From Bacteroidales bacterium (GTDB lineage Bacteria; Bacteroidota; Bacteroidia; Bacteroidales; WCHB1-69), in the NCBI GenBank assembly GCA_024686335.1, contig JAILCI010000060.1, positions 1-64,000 of the forward strand: 64,000 nucleotides of DNA, in the 5' to 3' direction. Every line of letters begins with the position of its first letter. Position 1 is the first letter of the stretch. The notes beneath the pieces are model-generated. The model had not been told where the DNA came from. It was given only the letters and a program-made list of their open reading frames with translations, and did no database searches. Position numbers and translations under genes: made by a program. Below are positions 1 through 9,402 of this stretch, piece by piece.

Positions 1-48
1 CTGAATGGACTCACGGGCAGAAAAATTTACAGATAAAAACCTATGCCA

Positions 49-86
49 AACGAATCACGGCAAGGGTACCCTTGCCGTGATTCGTT
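49..86. repeat. Perfect 38-bp extragenic palindrome, likely terminator of enolase
   Basis: Two 18-bp arms (left arm AACGAATCACGGCAAGGG) separated only by TA, with no mismatch. On the minus strand it lies about 70 bp past the enolase stop codon and is followed by a T-containing stretch, so it may end the enolase transcript. A TAATTTTG sequence (95-102, plus strand) follows on the other side. The architecture resembles two other extragenic palindromes in this window (1517-1563 and 49697-49726), though the sequences differ. Confidence 0.75.
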
Positions 87-153
87 AAAAATTGTAATTT
101 TGCATCCGTAAAAACCTGTAACGGTTATTTAGGACTAGTCAGTTAGTTAAGGA

Positions 154-1455
<1,302 letters not shown>

Positions 1456-1475
1456 TTATATTTTTAAACGAGCGG

Positions 1476-1483
1476 CAAAGATA
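1476..1483 (-). promoter_or_regulatory. Promoter -7 box of enolase
   Basis: TATCTTTG on the minus strand, an exact TAnnTTTG match, 33 bp before the enolase ATG. No convincing -33 box is seen. Confidence 0.7.
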
Positions 1484-1516
1484 CAAAAACAATTGGAATC
1501 TGAGACCATAATTGTT

Positions 1517-1563
1517 GGGGCGAATGATTATTCAGTAGGGGCGAATAATCATTCGCCCCTACT
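1517..1563. repeat. Double-fold extragenic inverted repeat between WG-repeat gene and enolase
   Basis: Two overlapping perfect hairpins compete for the same right arm. One pairs 1517-1533 with 1543-1559 (17-bp arms, 9-nt loop). The other pairs 1534-1546 with 1551-1563 (13-bp arms, 4-nt loop). The core is GGGGCGAAT...ATTCGCCCC. It begins just after the end of the WG-repeat gene on the minus strand and before the enolase promoter, so it may act as a terminator. Confidence 0.75.
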
Positions 1564-1564
1564 A

Positions 1565-3184
1565 TCAACGTTTCGAAACATAATCGTAGATCAATTCACC
1601 ACAAGAACAGTCGTGTGGAATCATTAACCTAAGCGGCGAAGGGTCATCTTCAGAGAGTTCCGACACGTCAATTTGCCAAGAGTAGATCTCATGACCCTTC
1701 TCGTTCAAATAAACGATTTTATCCTTTCCGTCATAGACGGCCCAAAAGCAAGAACCATCAGAAGTATGTCGGAGTAATGATTCGGCATAATAACGGCTCA
1801 TACGATGCCCCTCCTCGTCCATCAGGGCCCATTTTCCCTTTCGGTTAGCCACCTGAAGAGTCCATTCCGAACAATCGGCTCCCCAACAGCTACAGAGTCT
1901 CTTCCCAGTTCCGGAGAAGACATCGACTTTTCCCGATTTGCGACGGGCCAAGATAAAACGATCCTCATCAGCAGACGCAGTTAGATAACGCAGCGGAACC
2001 ACCACCCGACCGTTCAAATCCACGATGCCGGCATGCAGCGAATCGGTTGCTACACTCATCAGCGTTGATGACCAAAAATGTGAGGCTTCGCTATAACGTT
2101 CAGGCAGCACTTTACCCGAAGGAGTGATCAAACGCCAAACACTATCTTCAAAAAACAAGGGGTATTCGTAGGGCGTATTATCTTTGAAGTGCAACGGCGG
2201 ATCGAAAGTTAAAACATGTCCTAAGGTGTCGAGAACTTCCGATGACTCATCAGGCAAAACACCTACATAGTAATCGGAAACATCCAATTCACTCAGATTG
2301 AACAATTCTTTATAACGATGAGGGGTGAGCAGATGATAATTGGAATCAGCCATAGCCCACAATCCTGCCGTATCTTGCAGCAAAACCTGATTAAAAAAAG
2401 ATGGGAGGATATGCCTGTATAGTATTGGCAGGGCAATTGTTCCATCATCATTAAGCAGACCTTCCAACTTTGTATTCTTATCTATAATAGAGACATTGAA
2501 ATCAGAATAATAGCTCTCTAATCTATATTGAGAATTTAATGGATAGATCCAGTGCCCTGAGAAGTCCATGAGGCCCTCACGATCATTTGTATCTGTGACA
2601 ATCAGTCCTTTTGACCAAAAACTGATGCTACGATAAATGGGAGGAATCACCACATTCCCGTTCAGATCCACACACCCCTCCAAATGTCGACCTTTGCGAA
2701 AGTGCATCTTGCCGTCACGCATTTCGCCCAAAGTGAAAACCAACAAAACAGGGTCGACAATAACATCATAATAGGGGACAACTTCTCTTAAATCAAGATA
2801 TTGGAAAGGCAAAATCGTATCGCCCTTACTGTTAATCACACCACCCGCTCTACCATTTTGTGAAATGATGAAAAGATCTTTTGTGTGTGGTATGAACTCC
2901 GGTCGCAGGTCATAGATGAAAGGTACCAACTGGCGACCATCCCAATCCAAGATGCCCCAAAGTCCCTGACGCTTTGCGATGATAAAGGCATCTCTATTCA
3001 AAAGATTAATTTCTTCATATTCGCATGGCACCACGACAGTCCCTTTATCATCTATCAAGCCATAAAGAGTATCCTGCCAAATCTCAAGTCTTGGGGGAAG
3101 GTTTGGCGTCTGCGCTTTCATAGGAAAAGAGGAAAGGCTCAAGAAAAAGACCAAAATATAGATGAAGATATTTTTGCTATGCAT
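1565..3184 (-). CDS. Secreted WG-repeat protein
   Basis: Predicted secreted protein of 539 residues made of degenerate WG repeats. Units include LWGILDWDGRQLVPFIYD, HLEGCVDLNGNVVIPP, REGLMDFSGHWIYP, LEGLLNDDGTIALP, HAGIVDLNGRVVVP and KWALMDEEGHRM, each about 45-60 residues apart. WG repeats form beta-rich folds thought to bind other proteins; no enzymatic motif is seen. The ATG at 3182-3184 is preferred over one 30 bp upstream because it gives a clean signal peptide (MHSKNIF, a hydrophobic stretch, then KAQ). There is no T9SS signal and no lipobox, so it is likely periplasmic or outer-membrane associated. A near-consensus -7 box (AACCTTTG, 3222-3229) lies upstream. Its exact partner or function is unknown. 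Confidence 0.8.
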   Translation of the reverse strand: MHSKNIFIYILVFFLSLSSFPMKAQTPNLPPRLEIWQDTLYGLIDDKGTVVVPCEYEEINLLNRDAFIIAKRQGLWGILDWDGRQLVPFIYDLRPEFIPHTKDLFIISQNGRAGGVINSKGDTILPFQYLDLREVVPYYDVIVDPVLLVFTLGEMRDGKMHFRKGRHLEGCVDLNGNVVIPPIYRSISFWSKGLIVTDTNDREGLMDFSGHWIYPLNSQYRLESYYSDFNVSIIDKNTKLEGLLNDDGTIALPILYRHILPSFFNQVLLQDTAGLWAMADSNYHLLTPHRYKELFNLSELDVSDYYVGVLPDESSEVLDTLGHVLTFDPPLHFKDNTPYEYPLFFEDSVWRLITPSGKVLPERYSEASHFWSSTLMSVATDSLHAGIVDLNGRVVVPLRYLTASADEDRFILARRKSGKVDVFSGTGKRLCSCWGADCSEWTLQVANRKGKWALMDEEGHRMSRYYAESLLRHTSDGSCFWAVYDGKDKIVYLNEKGHEIYSWQIDVSELSEDDPSPLRLMIPHDCSCGELIYDYVSKR

Positions 3185-3447
3185 AATCACTTGAATTTTA
3201 TCTTTAAGATGCATAAATCGACAAAGGTTGCAGTTGAACTATTTGAAACGGTAAAAGTAATAAAAATGGGAACTTTATAGCAAACCATTTCCATGTGGAA
3301 AATTGTGAATATATTGTAAATAATCACCCCGATATGCACCACTATGTTCCCATCCTCTGTCTGCTTCCCATTCGTGCCGTCGGGCAGGATGTCAATAAAC
3401 GGCAGCAATAGACAACCGCGTCTACATACTATTGAACGGGAAAACTA

Positions 3448-4653
3448 TCAGCATAAAAAACCGAAAAGCCAAAGAGGGATACGGTTGTGATGGCCAATTT
3501 CAATATCATCTACGGCTAAGAAACTCTCTTTGATATCTTTTATTTGGTTGAAGTCTTTCCCTTTGCCTCCGACCTCGAATAACCATTTCCCATTGACAAG
3601 GAAATCGCCGGCGGATGGCAAAATCAACTCATTTTCCACTTGAAGTTGCTGGCTGAAAAACGTTTCACGCAACGTGCCTGTATCCACTCGCGGACTGAGG
3701 GCAAACATCAGATTACAGTCGCCTAAGTAGAGTTTGTCAGGTTTGGGCAGATGTTTCAAACTTTTTGTCTCCCGTGTCAGTAAAGTCAATAGACCTGCTT
3801 GTTCTAAAAGATACAACATTTTCAATCCTTGTTCCCTATTGGTTTCCAACTGACTATAAAGCATTGACATGTTGGGGGTTTGAGGAACACGAGCCGCAAG
3901 AATCATCAGCATCTGCTTGATTTTCTGTATTGTAGAAAATGAAATGTCGGTCAATTGCGGCAAATCATTCTCCAAGGTCATGCGAACGGCATCTTGAAGA
4001 CGCAACAAAAAAACGTCGCCCTCTTCTTGATAAAACGGGTAACAGCCATGTTTCAAATAGTTTTCAAAAGCTGGCAGCACCTTGATATGTGAAACGATGT
4101 CCGCTGCAATGTCCGTATGTCGGTCCAACAACTCTAGGAGACCGTACGACGGCCCGCTGTAAAGTCCTTCCATCTCCAAAAACTCCCTGAATGAAAGGCG
4201 AGGTAGTTCATATACCCTCTGGCGACGTGACAAATCCTTTCCTTGAGTGTCTATCTTCAACATGGACGACCCTGTGTAACAAATTTTCAAGTCTGGATAG
4301 TCATCGTAGAGATTCTTCAGGATTGTCTGCCAATTGTGAAGATAATGTATCTCGTCCAAAAAGACATGACTGCCACCATGTGTATAGTGGTATTCCACCA
4401 ATGAAACAAGCGAGTTTGATTCAAACCAGATATTGTCTAACGAGACATAAAGGACTTTCGATTTGTCTGGAATCGACTCCTTAATATATTGCAACAACAT
4501 CGTGGTTTTGCCCACTCCTTTGCAACCTTTAATGCCAATCAAACGGTTGTCCCAGTTGATTTTCTCATACAAGGATCGATGAAAAACCGTTTTAACAGCA
4601 TCGATTTTGCGACGCGACACCTGATAAAGATATTCTACATTCTGCAGTTCCAT
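3448..4653 (-). CDS. AAA-type ATPase of the AAA_14/DUF4143 family
   Basis: Cytoplasmic ATP-binding protein of 401 residues. Walker A is GCKGVGKT (residues 43-50), Walker B is VFLDEIHY (97-104), and a sensor-like CYTGSS follows at 125-130. The rest fits the AAA_14 plus DUF4143 architecture, with a winged-helix-like middle and a C-terminal nuclease-like region (ENELILPSAGDFLVNGKWLFEVGGKGKDF). Members are common in Bacteroidota and often occur in many copies; their cellular role is poorly defined. It is monocistronic, with a promoter -7 box at 4674-4681. The 263 bp between it and the WG-repeat gene downstream contain no convincing gene. Confidence 0.85.
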   Translation of the reverse strand: MELQNVEYLYQVSRRKIDAVKTVFHRSLYEKINWDNRLIGIKGCKGVGKTTMLLQYIKESIPDKSKVLYVSLDNIWFESNSLVSLVEYHYTHGGSHVFLDEIHYLHNWQTILKNLYDDYPDLKICYTGSSMLKIDTQGKDLSRRQRVYELPRLSFREFLEMEGLYSGPSYGLLELLDRHTDIAADIVSHIKVLPAFENYLKHGCYPFYQEEGDVFLLRLQDAVRMTLENDLPQLTDISFSTIQKIKQMLMILAARVPQTPNMSMLYSQLETNREQGLKMLYLLEQAGLLTLLTRETKSLKHLPKPDKLYLGDCNLMFALSPRVDTGTLRETFFSQQLQVENELILPSAGDFLVNGKWLFEVGGKGKDFNQIKDIKESFLAVDDIEIGHHNRIPLWLFGFLC

Positions 4654-4673
4654 AGAGCATGATAATTTTGCTG

Positions 4674-4681
4674 CAAAAATA
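4674..4681 (-). promoter_or_regulatory. Promoter -7 box of the AAA ATPase gene
   Basis: TATTTTTG on the minus strand, 21 bp before the start codon, an exact TAnnTTTG match. Confidence 0.65.
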
Positions 4682-4686
4682 CAAAA

Positions 4687-4739
4687 AAATCTTTAAAGAT
4701 TGAAAATTGAAGAAAAATAAATCTTTGAAGATTGAAAAT
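4687..4739 (+). repeat. 21-bp direct repeat, two copies
   Basis: AAATCTTTAAAGATTGAAAA and the same sequence with G for one A recur 32 bp apart, at 4687-4707 and 4719-4739 (one mismatch in 21). The second copy lies inside the 5' part of the truncated lipoprotein frame, so the apparent N-terminus of that frame may be repeat DNA and not real coding sequence. Confidence 0.7.
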
Positions 4740-4934
4740 CTAAAAGAACGTATCCTTCACGTTGTTAAGGGATATAAATACCCCATCATATTCGCGATGA
4801 TGTTGCTGCTCGCTGGATGCGCGACGGTGTGCGACGTTGATGGAAACCGCTATAAGGAGTTAAAAATCAACGATATGCGATGGATGGCAGAGAACCTGCG
4901 GAATATAACGTCCAAAAGCGTTTTGGTGCCCTGA
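4707..4934 (+). pseudogene. Truncated FISUMP-domain lipoprotein remnant
   Basis: A short frame of about 75 codons with only a TTG start. It contains a lipoprotein-like MMLLLAGC and then CDVDGNRYKELKINDMRWMAENL, which matches the beginning of the Fibrobacter succinogenes major paralogous domain (TIGR02145: D.DGN.Y....I....WMAENL). Intact family members continue for well over 150 residues after this point; here the frame stops after about 14 more. It is best read as a decayed gene 5' end. A -7 box (TATCTTTG, 4941-4948) follows directly. Confidence 0.6.
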
Positions 4935-4940
4935 AATGGC

Positions 4941-4948
4941 TATCTTTG
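4941..4948 (+). promoter_or_regulatory. Possible upstream promoter -7 box
   Basis: TATCTTTG directly after the truncated lipoprotein frame. It could feed the lipoprotein gene at 5118 with a leader of about 165 nt, or be a relic. A TTTTG lies 16 bp upstream, shorter than the usual spacing. Confidence 0.4.
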
Positions 4949-5054
4949 CAGGGTTATTAGCATATCTTGATATTTAACAGACATCGCACCAAGATCGGCG
5001 GCAACGTGAGGAGTGAAAAATTGTGAAAAACAAGAGAGATATTTGAAAAAAGAC

Positions 5055-5062
5055 TATTTTTG
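5055..5062 (+). promoter_or_regulatory. Promoter -7 box of the lipoprotein gene
   Basis: TATTTTTG, an exact TAnnTTTG match, 55 bp before the ATG at 5118. Confidence 0.6.
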
Positions 5063-5117
5063 CTAGTCATAGAGTTGCATTCGAACAATCAATAATAATC
5101 ATCTAATAATCAAAGTT

Positions 5118-5996
5118 ATGAAAAAGACATTCTGTTTATTAGCCGTGCTCGTTGTTGGAGCATTAGTTTTTTCCTCATGTCAAAAAGAGGGACAATATCT
5201 CCCTAAACAAAAAATTTCCAGAATTGAATATCAAGCCTATTACTCTTCCGACTTGGGCAGTGTCTCAGTCACAAACGAGGTACAAGACTGGGAATGGACT
5301 GACAAGTTATTATCTAAAATCACCTACAGGTATGCCAATGGAACCACTTTTGGCTACCTAATACCAGAATACGATTCCAAAAAACGTATTGAAAAGATTC
5401 ACGGTGTTCTGGATGATGATGCCTTTTACTACACGTTCACCTATGATGGAAAATATCTCACCCGCATTCAAGCCTTTGAAGATGGGGCTCTTGAGACAGA
5501 CTACGTCTTTGTGAAGAATGACGGAAAAACTGTGGAAATTACTGTAACTGAATGGGACAAAAAAGATGCTGAGAGTAAATCTATTAATCCTCTTCAATTT
5601 GTCTTCACGCCTGAAGTGGCAGAGTGTATCAAACCTACTGATGAGAAAGGAACCGTTGTTTACAAACTCACTTGGGATGGCAACAACATTTCCAACATTA
5701 CTGCTGTAAAGGCAAATGGTGATGAGATGTCAGTTCAAAAATTCCAATATGACGACTGCATCAATCCGTTCAAGGGGTTCTTGAGCAATGAGGCCATGAG
5801 CGCGATGAGTGACTTATATTCTGAGAACAATGTTGTCCTTTCAAACCATGTCCTGCACATGACACTTGGAGACATCACCACTAACCTTTCCTACGCATAC
5901 GAATATGATGGAAAATACCCTGTAAAGAAAACATGGTCAACCCAATCTGCTCTTGGTACAAACATCAGTCACATCCAGACTATCACGTACCAATAA
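5118..5996 (+). CDS. Lipoprotein of unknown function with YD-like strands
   Basis: Predicted lipoprotein of 292 residues. A type II signal sequence ends in VFSSC with the lipidated Cys at 21, followed by a flexible QKEGQYLP. The body repeats short aromatic beta-strand phrases such as YYTFTYDGKYLTRI, YKLTWDGNNISNI and LSYAYEYDGKYPVKKTW. These are typical of Bacteroidales lipoproteins with DUF4595-like or RHS-like sheets; no enzyme motif is seen. It is monocistronic, with its own promoter at 5055-5062, and the next gene also has its own. The family is not recognised with confidence. Confidence 0.75.
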   Translation: MKKTFCLLAVLVVGALVFSSCQKEGQYLPKQKISRIEYQAYYSSDLGSVSVTNEVQDWEWTDKLLSKITYRYANGTTFGYLIPEYDSKKRIEKIHGVLDDDAFYYTFTYDGKYLTRIQAFEDGALETDYVFVKNDGKTVEITVTEWDKKDAESKSINPLQFVFTPEVAECIKPTDEKGTVVYKLTWDGNNISNITAVKANGDEMSVQKFQYDDCINPFKGFLSNEAMSAMSDLYSENNVVLSNHVLHMTLGDITTNLSYAYEYDGKYPVKKTWSTQSALGTNISHIQTITYQ

Positions 5997-6100
5997 TCTC
6001 GACATATAGAAAAATTTTCAAAAAAGAATCTCGGTAACACTTCCTCACTTTCCATTTTCGTTCAAAAAAACATACAGGATGTTCAAAATATGCAAAAAAA

Positions 6101-6130
6101 TTGTCATACTGGTGAAAAAATGTATTTTTG
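6101..6130 (+). promoter_or_regulatory. Promoter of the GH3-family gene
   Basis: TTG at 6101-6103, 19 bp, then TATTTTTG at 6123-6130: near-ideal Bacteroidetes promoter geometry. It lies 30 bp before the ATG at 6161. Confidence 0.8.
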
Positions 6131-6160
6131 CCCAGTTTTTTTAGAAAATAAAACGACTCT

Positions 6161-8083
6161 ATGCTAAGACGTTTACGCACACCCATTCTTATCAACCTAT
6201 TTCTACGTGTGTTTGGAGGATTGCAAACCATCCGTCTGAAGCGTGCCTCTCAGCACCCTCGTCTGGCATCTGAGCGTACCTTGCGTGAAATTTTGAAGAT
6301 CAGCAAGGACACCGTATATGGCAAAGAGCATCACTTTGAGGAGATTTTAGCTGCTCCCACAGACGAGGAGTTGTTTGCGCTATACCAGCACTTAGTACCC
6401 GCCAACGACTTTGAAGCATTGCGTCCTTACGTGGAGAGGCACAAGAATGGAGAGACCAACGTACTTTTTCCTGGTCGCCCGGTCATGTATGCAACCACAT
6501 CGGGCACGACAGCACAGCCCAAGTGGGTTCCGATGACGCATAAATACTTGAAAGATGTCTATGGTAAAATGTCGCACGTATGGACATGGAACTTTGTCAA
6601 ACACAGACGTTTAGCAATGGCAGGGCATCTTTTCCCTATCGTTGGCAAGGAGTGTGAAGGACATGCTCCTGACGGCACACTCTATGGTTCGGTAAGCGGT
6701 GTGCTGGTGCGCGATTTGCCCAATCTTATCAAGCGTAGATATACAGCACCGGTGAGTGTGATGTCTATTGAAGACTATGCAGCCCGCAACTACACACTGA
6801 TGCGTTTGGCCGTACAATATTGGGACGTGACCATCTGGGCCACAGCCAATCCCTCAACTATCCTCGAACTGCAACGCGCAGTAGACGAGAATCTTGACAC
6901 TCTCATTGACGATATAGAGCACGGCACGTTGAGCGATCGCTTCAACATAGCACCGAAAATCCGTGAAGAATTGAAAGCCTACATGCGTCCGCGCCCAGAT
7001 CGTGCTAATGAACTCCGCAAAATACGCGATACACATGACGGTCGCATCCTGCCCAAATATTACTGGCCCAAACTCAAAATCCTCAGCACCTGGAAATGTG
7101 GCAACACCAAGGTCTATATGGAGAAGTACCTCGACTATTTTGATCTCGACAAGACCTTCTATCAGGAATTGGGTTATATCGCTACGGAATGCAGGTTTGG
7201 TTTCTCCTTGGATGAGACCAACGAATCGGTCATGTTTCCGCATCTTCACTATTACGAATTCGTAGCTGAAGAGGAACTGGATTCACCAAACAAGCATTTT
7301 CTACAACTTGACGAATTGGAGTATGGACACCGTTACTGTGCATATGTCACAACCTACTCCGGACTTTTCCGCTACAACATGAACGACCTTATCGAGGTAG
7401 GTGGAAAGTTTGAGAATACGCCCACCATCCATATGGTCAGCAAAATCAATGGTATCGTATCGCTCACGGGTGAGAAGCTCTATGAACCGCAGTTCATCGA
7501 CGCTGTGAAACAGGCTGAAAAGGAGAGTGGCATCAAGACAACCTTCTTCGTCGGTTTCGCCGATGTAGACCAATCCGTCTATCATTTCTATTTTGAGTTT
7601 GAAGACCCCGAAACCACTGAAGCCACAGCCAATGAGTTTGCCGTATTAGTAGACAAAAAACTGTGTGCCATCAACATAGAATATGCCTCTAAGCGAGACA
7701 GTTTCCGTTTGCAGCCGCCCATTGCGCACCGTCTCATCAAAAACGCATACGCCCGTTTCAAGGCAGCATGTCTGGAAGAAGGAATGCGCGACGGCCAATT
7801 CAAGTTCAATCAGTTGATGCAAGATGAAAAACGGAGAGGCAAGTTCCAAGTCCTTGTAGTTGGTGACATTATCTCAGAGGTACGTAGCAACGTTATTACA
7901 CGCCTCAATCAAAATGATGAGCGTGTCAAGAAACGTCTCACCCGCAAAGAGAGACGATATTTGAGACGCGCAGCTAGACAGACACGTCAGATGGGCCGTA
8001 AACAAGAGATGTTGTACCGCATTGAGACTCGCCGTCGCGAGCGTCAGAAACGTAGAGAGGCTCGTGATGCAAATAGTAATTAA
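6161..8083 (+). CDS. GH3 auxin-responsive-promoter-family protein with basic tail
   Basis: Member of the acyl-adenylate-forming GH3 family, which in plants conjugates amino acids to acyl acids. Bacterial substrates are generally unknown. The ATP/AMP-binding motif YATTSGTTAQPKWVPMT occupies residues 110-126, and later family features include LTGEKLYEPQF and the YSGLFRYNMNDLIEVGG region. The 640 residues exceed the roughly 500 typical of bacterial members. The excess is largely a C-terminal tail (about 588-640) in which some 22 of 52 residues are Arg or Lys. Its stop codon shares TTAA with the stop of the convergent YARHG gene. The family assignment is firm; the reaction is not known. Confidence 0.88.
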   Translation: MLRRLRTPILINLFLRVFGGLQTIRLKRASQHPRLASERTLREILKISKDTVYGKEHHFEEILAAPTDEELFALYQHLVPANDFEALRPYVERHKNGETNVLFPGRPVMYATTSGTTAQPKWVPMTHKYLKDVYGKMSHVWTWNFVKHRRLAMAGHLFPIVGKECEGHAPDGTLYGSVSGVLVRDLPNLIKRRYTAPVSVMSIEDYAARNYTLMRLAVQYWDVTIWATANPSTILELQRAVDENLDTLIDDIEHGTLSDRFNIAPKIREELKAYMRPRPDRANELRKIRDTHDGRILPKYYWPKLKILSTWKCGNTKVYMEKYLDYFDLDKTFYQELGYIATECRFGFSLDETNESVMFPHLHYYEFVAEEELDSPNKHFLQLDELEYGHRYCAYVTTYSGLFRYNMNDLIEVGGKFENTPTIHMVSKINGIVSLTGEKLYEPQFIDAVKQAEKESGIKTTFFVGFADVDQSVYHFYFEFEDPETTEATANEFAVLVDKKLCAINIEYASKRDSFRLQPPIAHRLIKNAYARFKAACLEEGMRDGQFKFNQLMQDEKRRGKFQVLVVGDIISEVRSNVITRLNQNDERVKKRLTRKERRYLRRAARQTRQMGRKQEMLYRIETRRRERQKRREARDANSN

Positions 8084-9270
8084 TCACTCCAATATTTTAT
8101 CCACTCTCTTTCTTTAGGTGTTAAGGCATCTTTATCCCCATTATAACTGGAATCCGGGATGTACCATGATGCATTTTCGAAAAACCTACCCAGTTTTTTG
8201 CTCTTGAAAAGATAACCGTGATAAGCATATGGGAGATTTCGAAGAACGCGCTTCTGATCCTTAGTAAAATGCATTTTATTATTAAAGAAACCTGTAATAG
8301 CCGTATCAAGAGTGAAATACTGCGTTTTAATACCTTTCATAAACGACCTTACCTCACCGCCTGGCAACTTGTCAGCATTCCAAACAGTCGTAATCATGTG
8401 TGATTTCTCAATCCAGAGTTCATCATCAGGGTGAAAGTTCTTTTTATGAAAGGTGATACTACCCTTCTGCATATGGAAAGTCAGCCAACCTTCCTCCTCA
8501 TCACTGCGGAGTGACTTGCTTAAAGTATCGTAAGTTCCAACGCCATTGATATCCCATTCATCTATACTCTCGAAAAAGCCCTTCAGAATCATAAAGGACT
8601 CGCGCTCGCCCATATTGATATTCAAAGTAAAATCGTCAATGCCATTATTGGCCCAGCGATTGGCAGCGGTCAGAATATAGGGAAAATAATACTCCGTCTC
8701 AATAGTCCTAGAAAGGTCGTACTCATAAGTATGCTGAATAATGTTAAGGCCTTTTTTAAAATGGGCTTGAAAATGATATACAAAATCGAAGGGATATACC
8801 ATGCCATCAAAGGCGGCTATGGAGTCCTCACATTGCTGGCGCGTCCAATTCACAAACTTGCCATCCACATAGTAGGGCGGTCTCACCCAGTCGCCATCTT
8901 CGTCGTAATGATGACGATCTACGCAAGATATCTCATAGTCGAGTTTCTGTTTATTCATGATCACCTGAAAATTGCGGATTCTCGGCTGCTGAGGAAAAAC
9001 ATCCATGTACTCGTCTTCGAAAGGATAGGGAGCCTCCGCTTCGAAACCAACCAACAGGTCCTTATCACGAACAGGATTGAAAAACTCGTAGTAGACGGTC
9101 ACTTCAAGATGATCGCCAACCCTATTGATGGTCAGCACCTCTTTTTGAACGCGAATATCGGTCTCCGTGATGGGAATCAACTGATTTCCAGAAGCATAGA
9201 AAACGCCATCGTTAGCTTTTACCACTAAAGCAGTCAGGCAGCAGATCACAATCAGCAATATCCTTTTCAT
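8080..9270 (-). CDS. Secreted DUF4424-like protein with C-terminal YARHG domain
   Basis: Predicted periplasmic or surface protein of 396 residues. The signal peptide is MKRILLIVICCLTALVVKA, followed by a beta-rich region starting NDGVFYASGNQLIPI that resembles DUF4424. The C-terminus carries a YARHG domain with variant motif LRNLPYAYHGYLFKSK and the typical SWYIPDSSY and LTPKEREWIKYW. The function of both modules is unknown. The ATG at 9268-9270 is chosen because the -7 box (9289-9296) overlaps the next upstream ATG at 9291. It is convergent with the GH3 gene, and the two stops overlap in TTAA at 8080-8083. Confidence 0.8.
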   Translation of the reverse strand: MKRILLIVICCLTALVVKANDGVFYASGNQLIPITETDIRVQKEVLTINRVGDHLEVTVYYEFFNPVRDKDLLVGFEAEAPYPFEDEYMDVFPQQPRIRNFQVIMNKQKLDYEISCVDRHHYDEDGDWVRPPYYVDGKFVNWTRQQCEDSIAAFDGMVYPFDFVYHFQAHFKKGLNIIQHTYEYDLSRTIETEYYFPYILTAANRWANNGIDDFTLNINMGERESFMILKGFFESIDEWDINGVGTYDTLSKSLRSDEEEGWLTFHMQKGSITFHKKNFHPDDELWIEKSHMITTVWNADKLPGGEVRSFMKGIKTQYFTLDTAITGFFNNKMHFTKDQKRVLRNLPYAYHGYLFKSKKLGRFFENASWYIPDSSYNGDKDALTPKEREWIKYWSD

Positions 9271-9288
9271 ACGTTTAGAATTTGTTGG

Positions 9289-9296
9289 CAAAGGTA
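9289..9296 (-). promoter_or_regulatory. Promoter -7 box of the YARHG gene
   Basis: TACCTTTG on the minus strand, 18 bp before the chosen start. Its position excludes the longer open frame beginning at 9291. Confidence 0.65.
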
Positions 9297-9372
9297 CACT
9301 TTTTTCATATCGAAAAAGGCATCTTTTATGTCCGCTTCTTCCTTAAAAAAGACATACTTACTTTTTTTTTTA

Positions 9373-9380
9373 TATTTTTG
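9373..9380 (+). promoter_or_regulatory. Promoter -7 box of the MMPL-LolA unit
   Basis: TATTTTTG preceded by a long T tract, 22 bp before the ATG at 9403. It shows that the in-frame ATG at 9328 lies upstream of transcription. Confidence 0.65.
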
Positions 9381-9402
9381 CCGCCTTATTTTTCATGCTA
9401 CT

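Noticed and set aside
1-36. Possible C-terminus of a plus-strand gene (LNGLTGRKIYR then stop)
   Set aside because: Eleven codons at the window edge are too few; another frame is open to position 78 as well.
3187-3408. Open frame of 73 codons on the minus strand between the WG-repeat and ATPase genes
   Set aside because: No recognisable domain, no promoter before it, and its 3' part runs over the leader of the WG-repeat gene; the LPDGTNGKQTEDGN phrase looks protein-like but cannot be placed.
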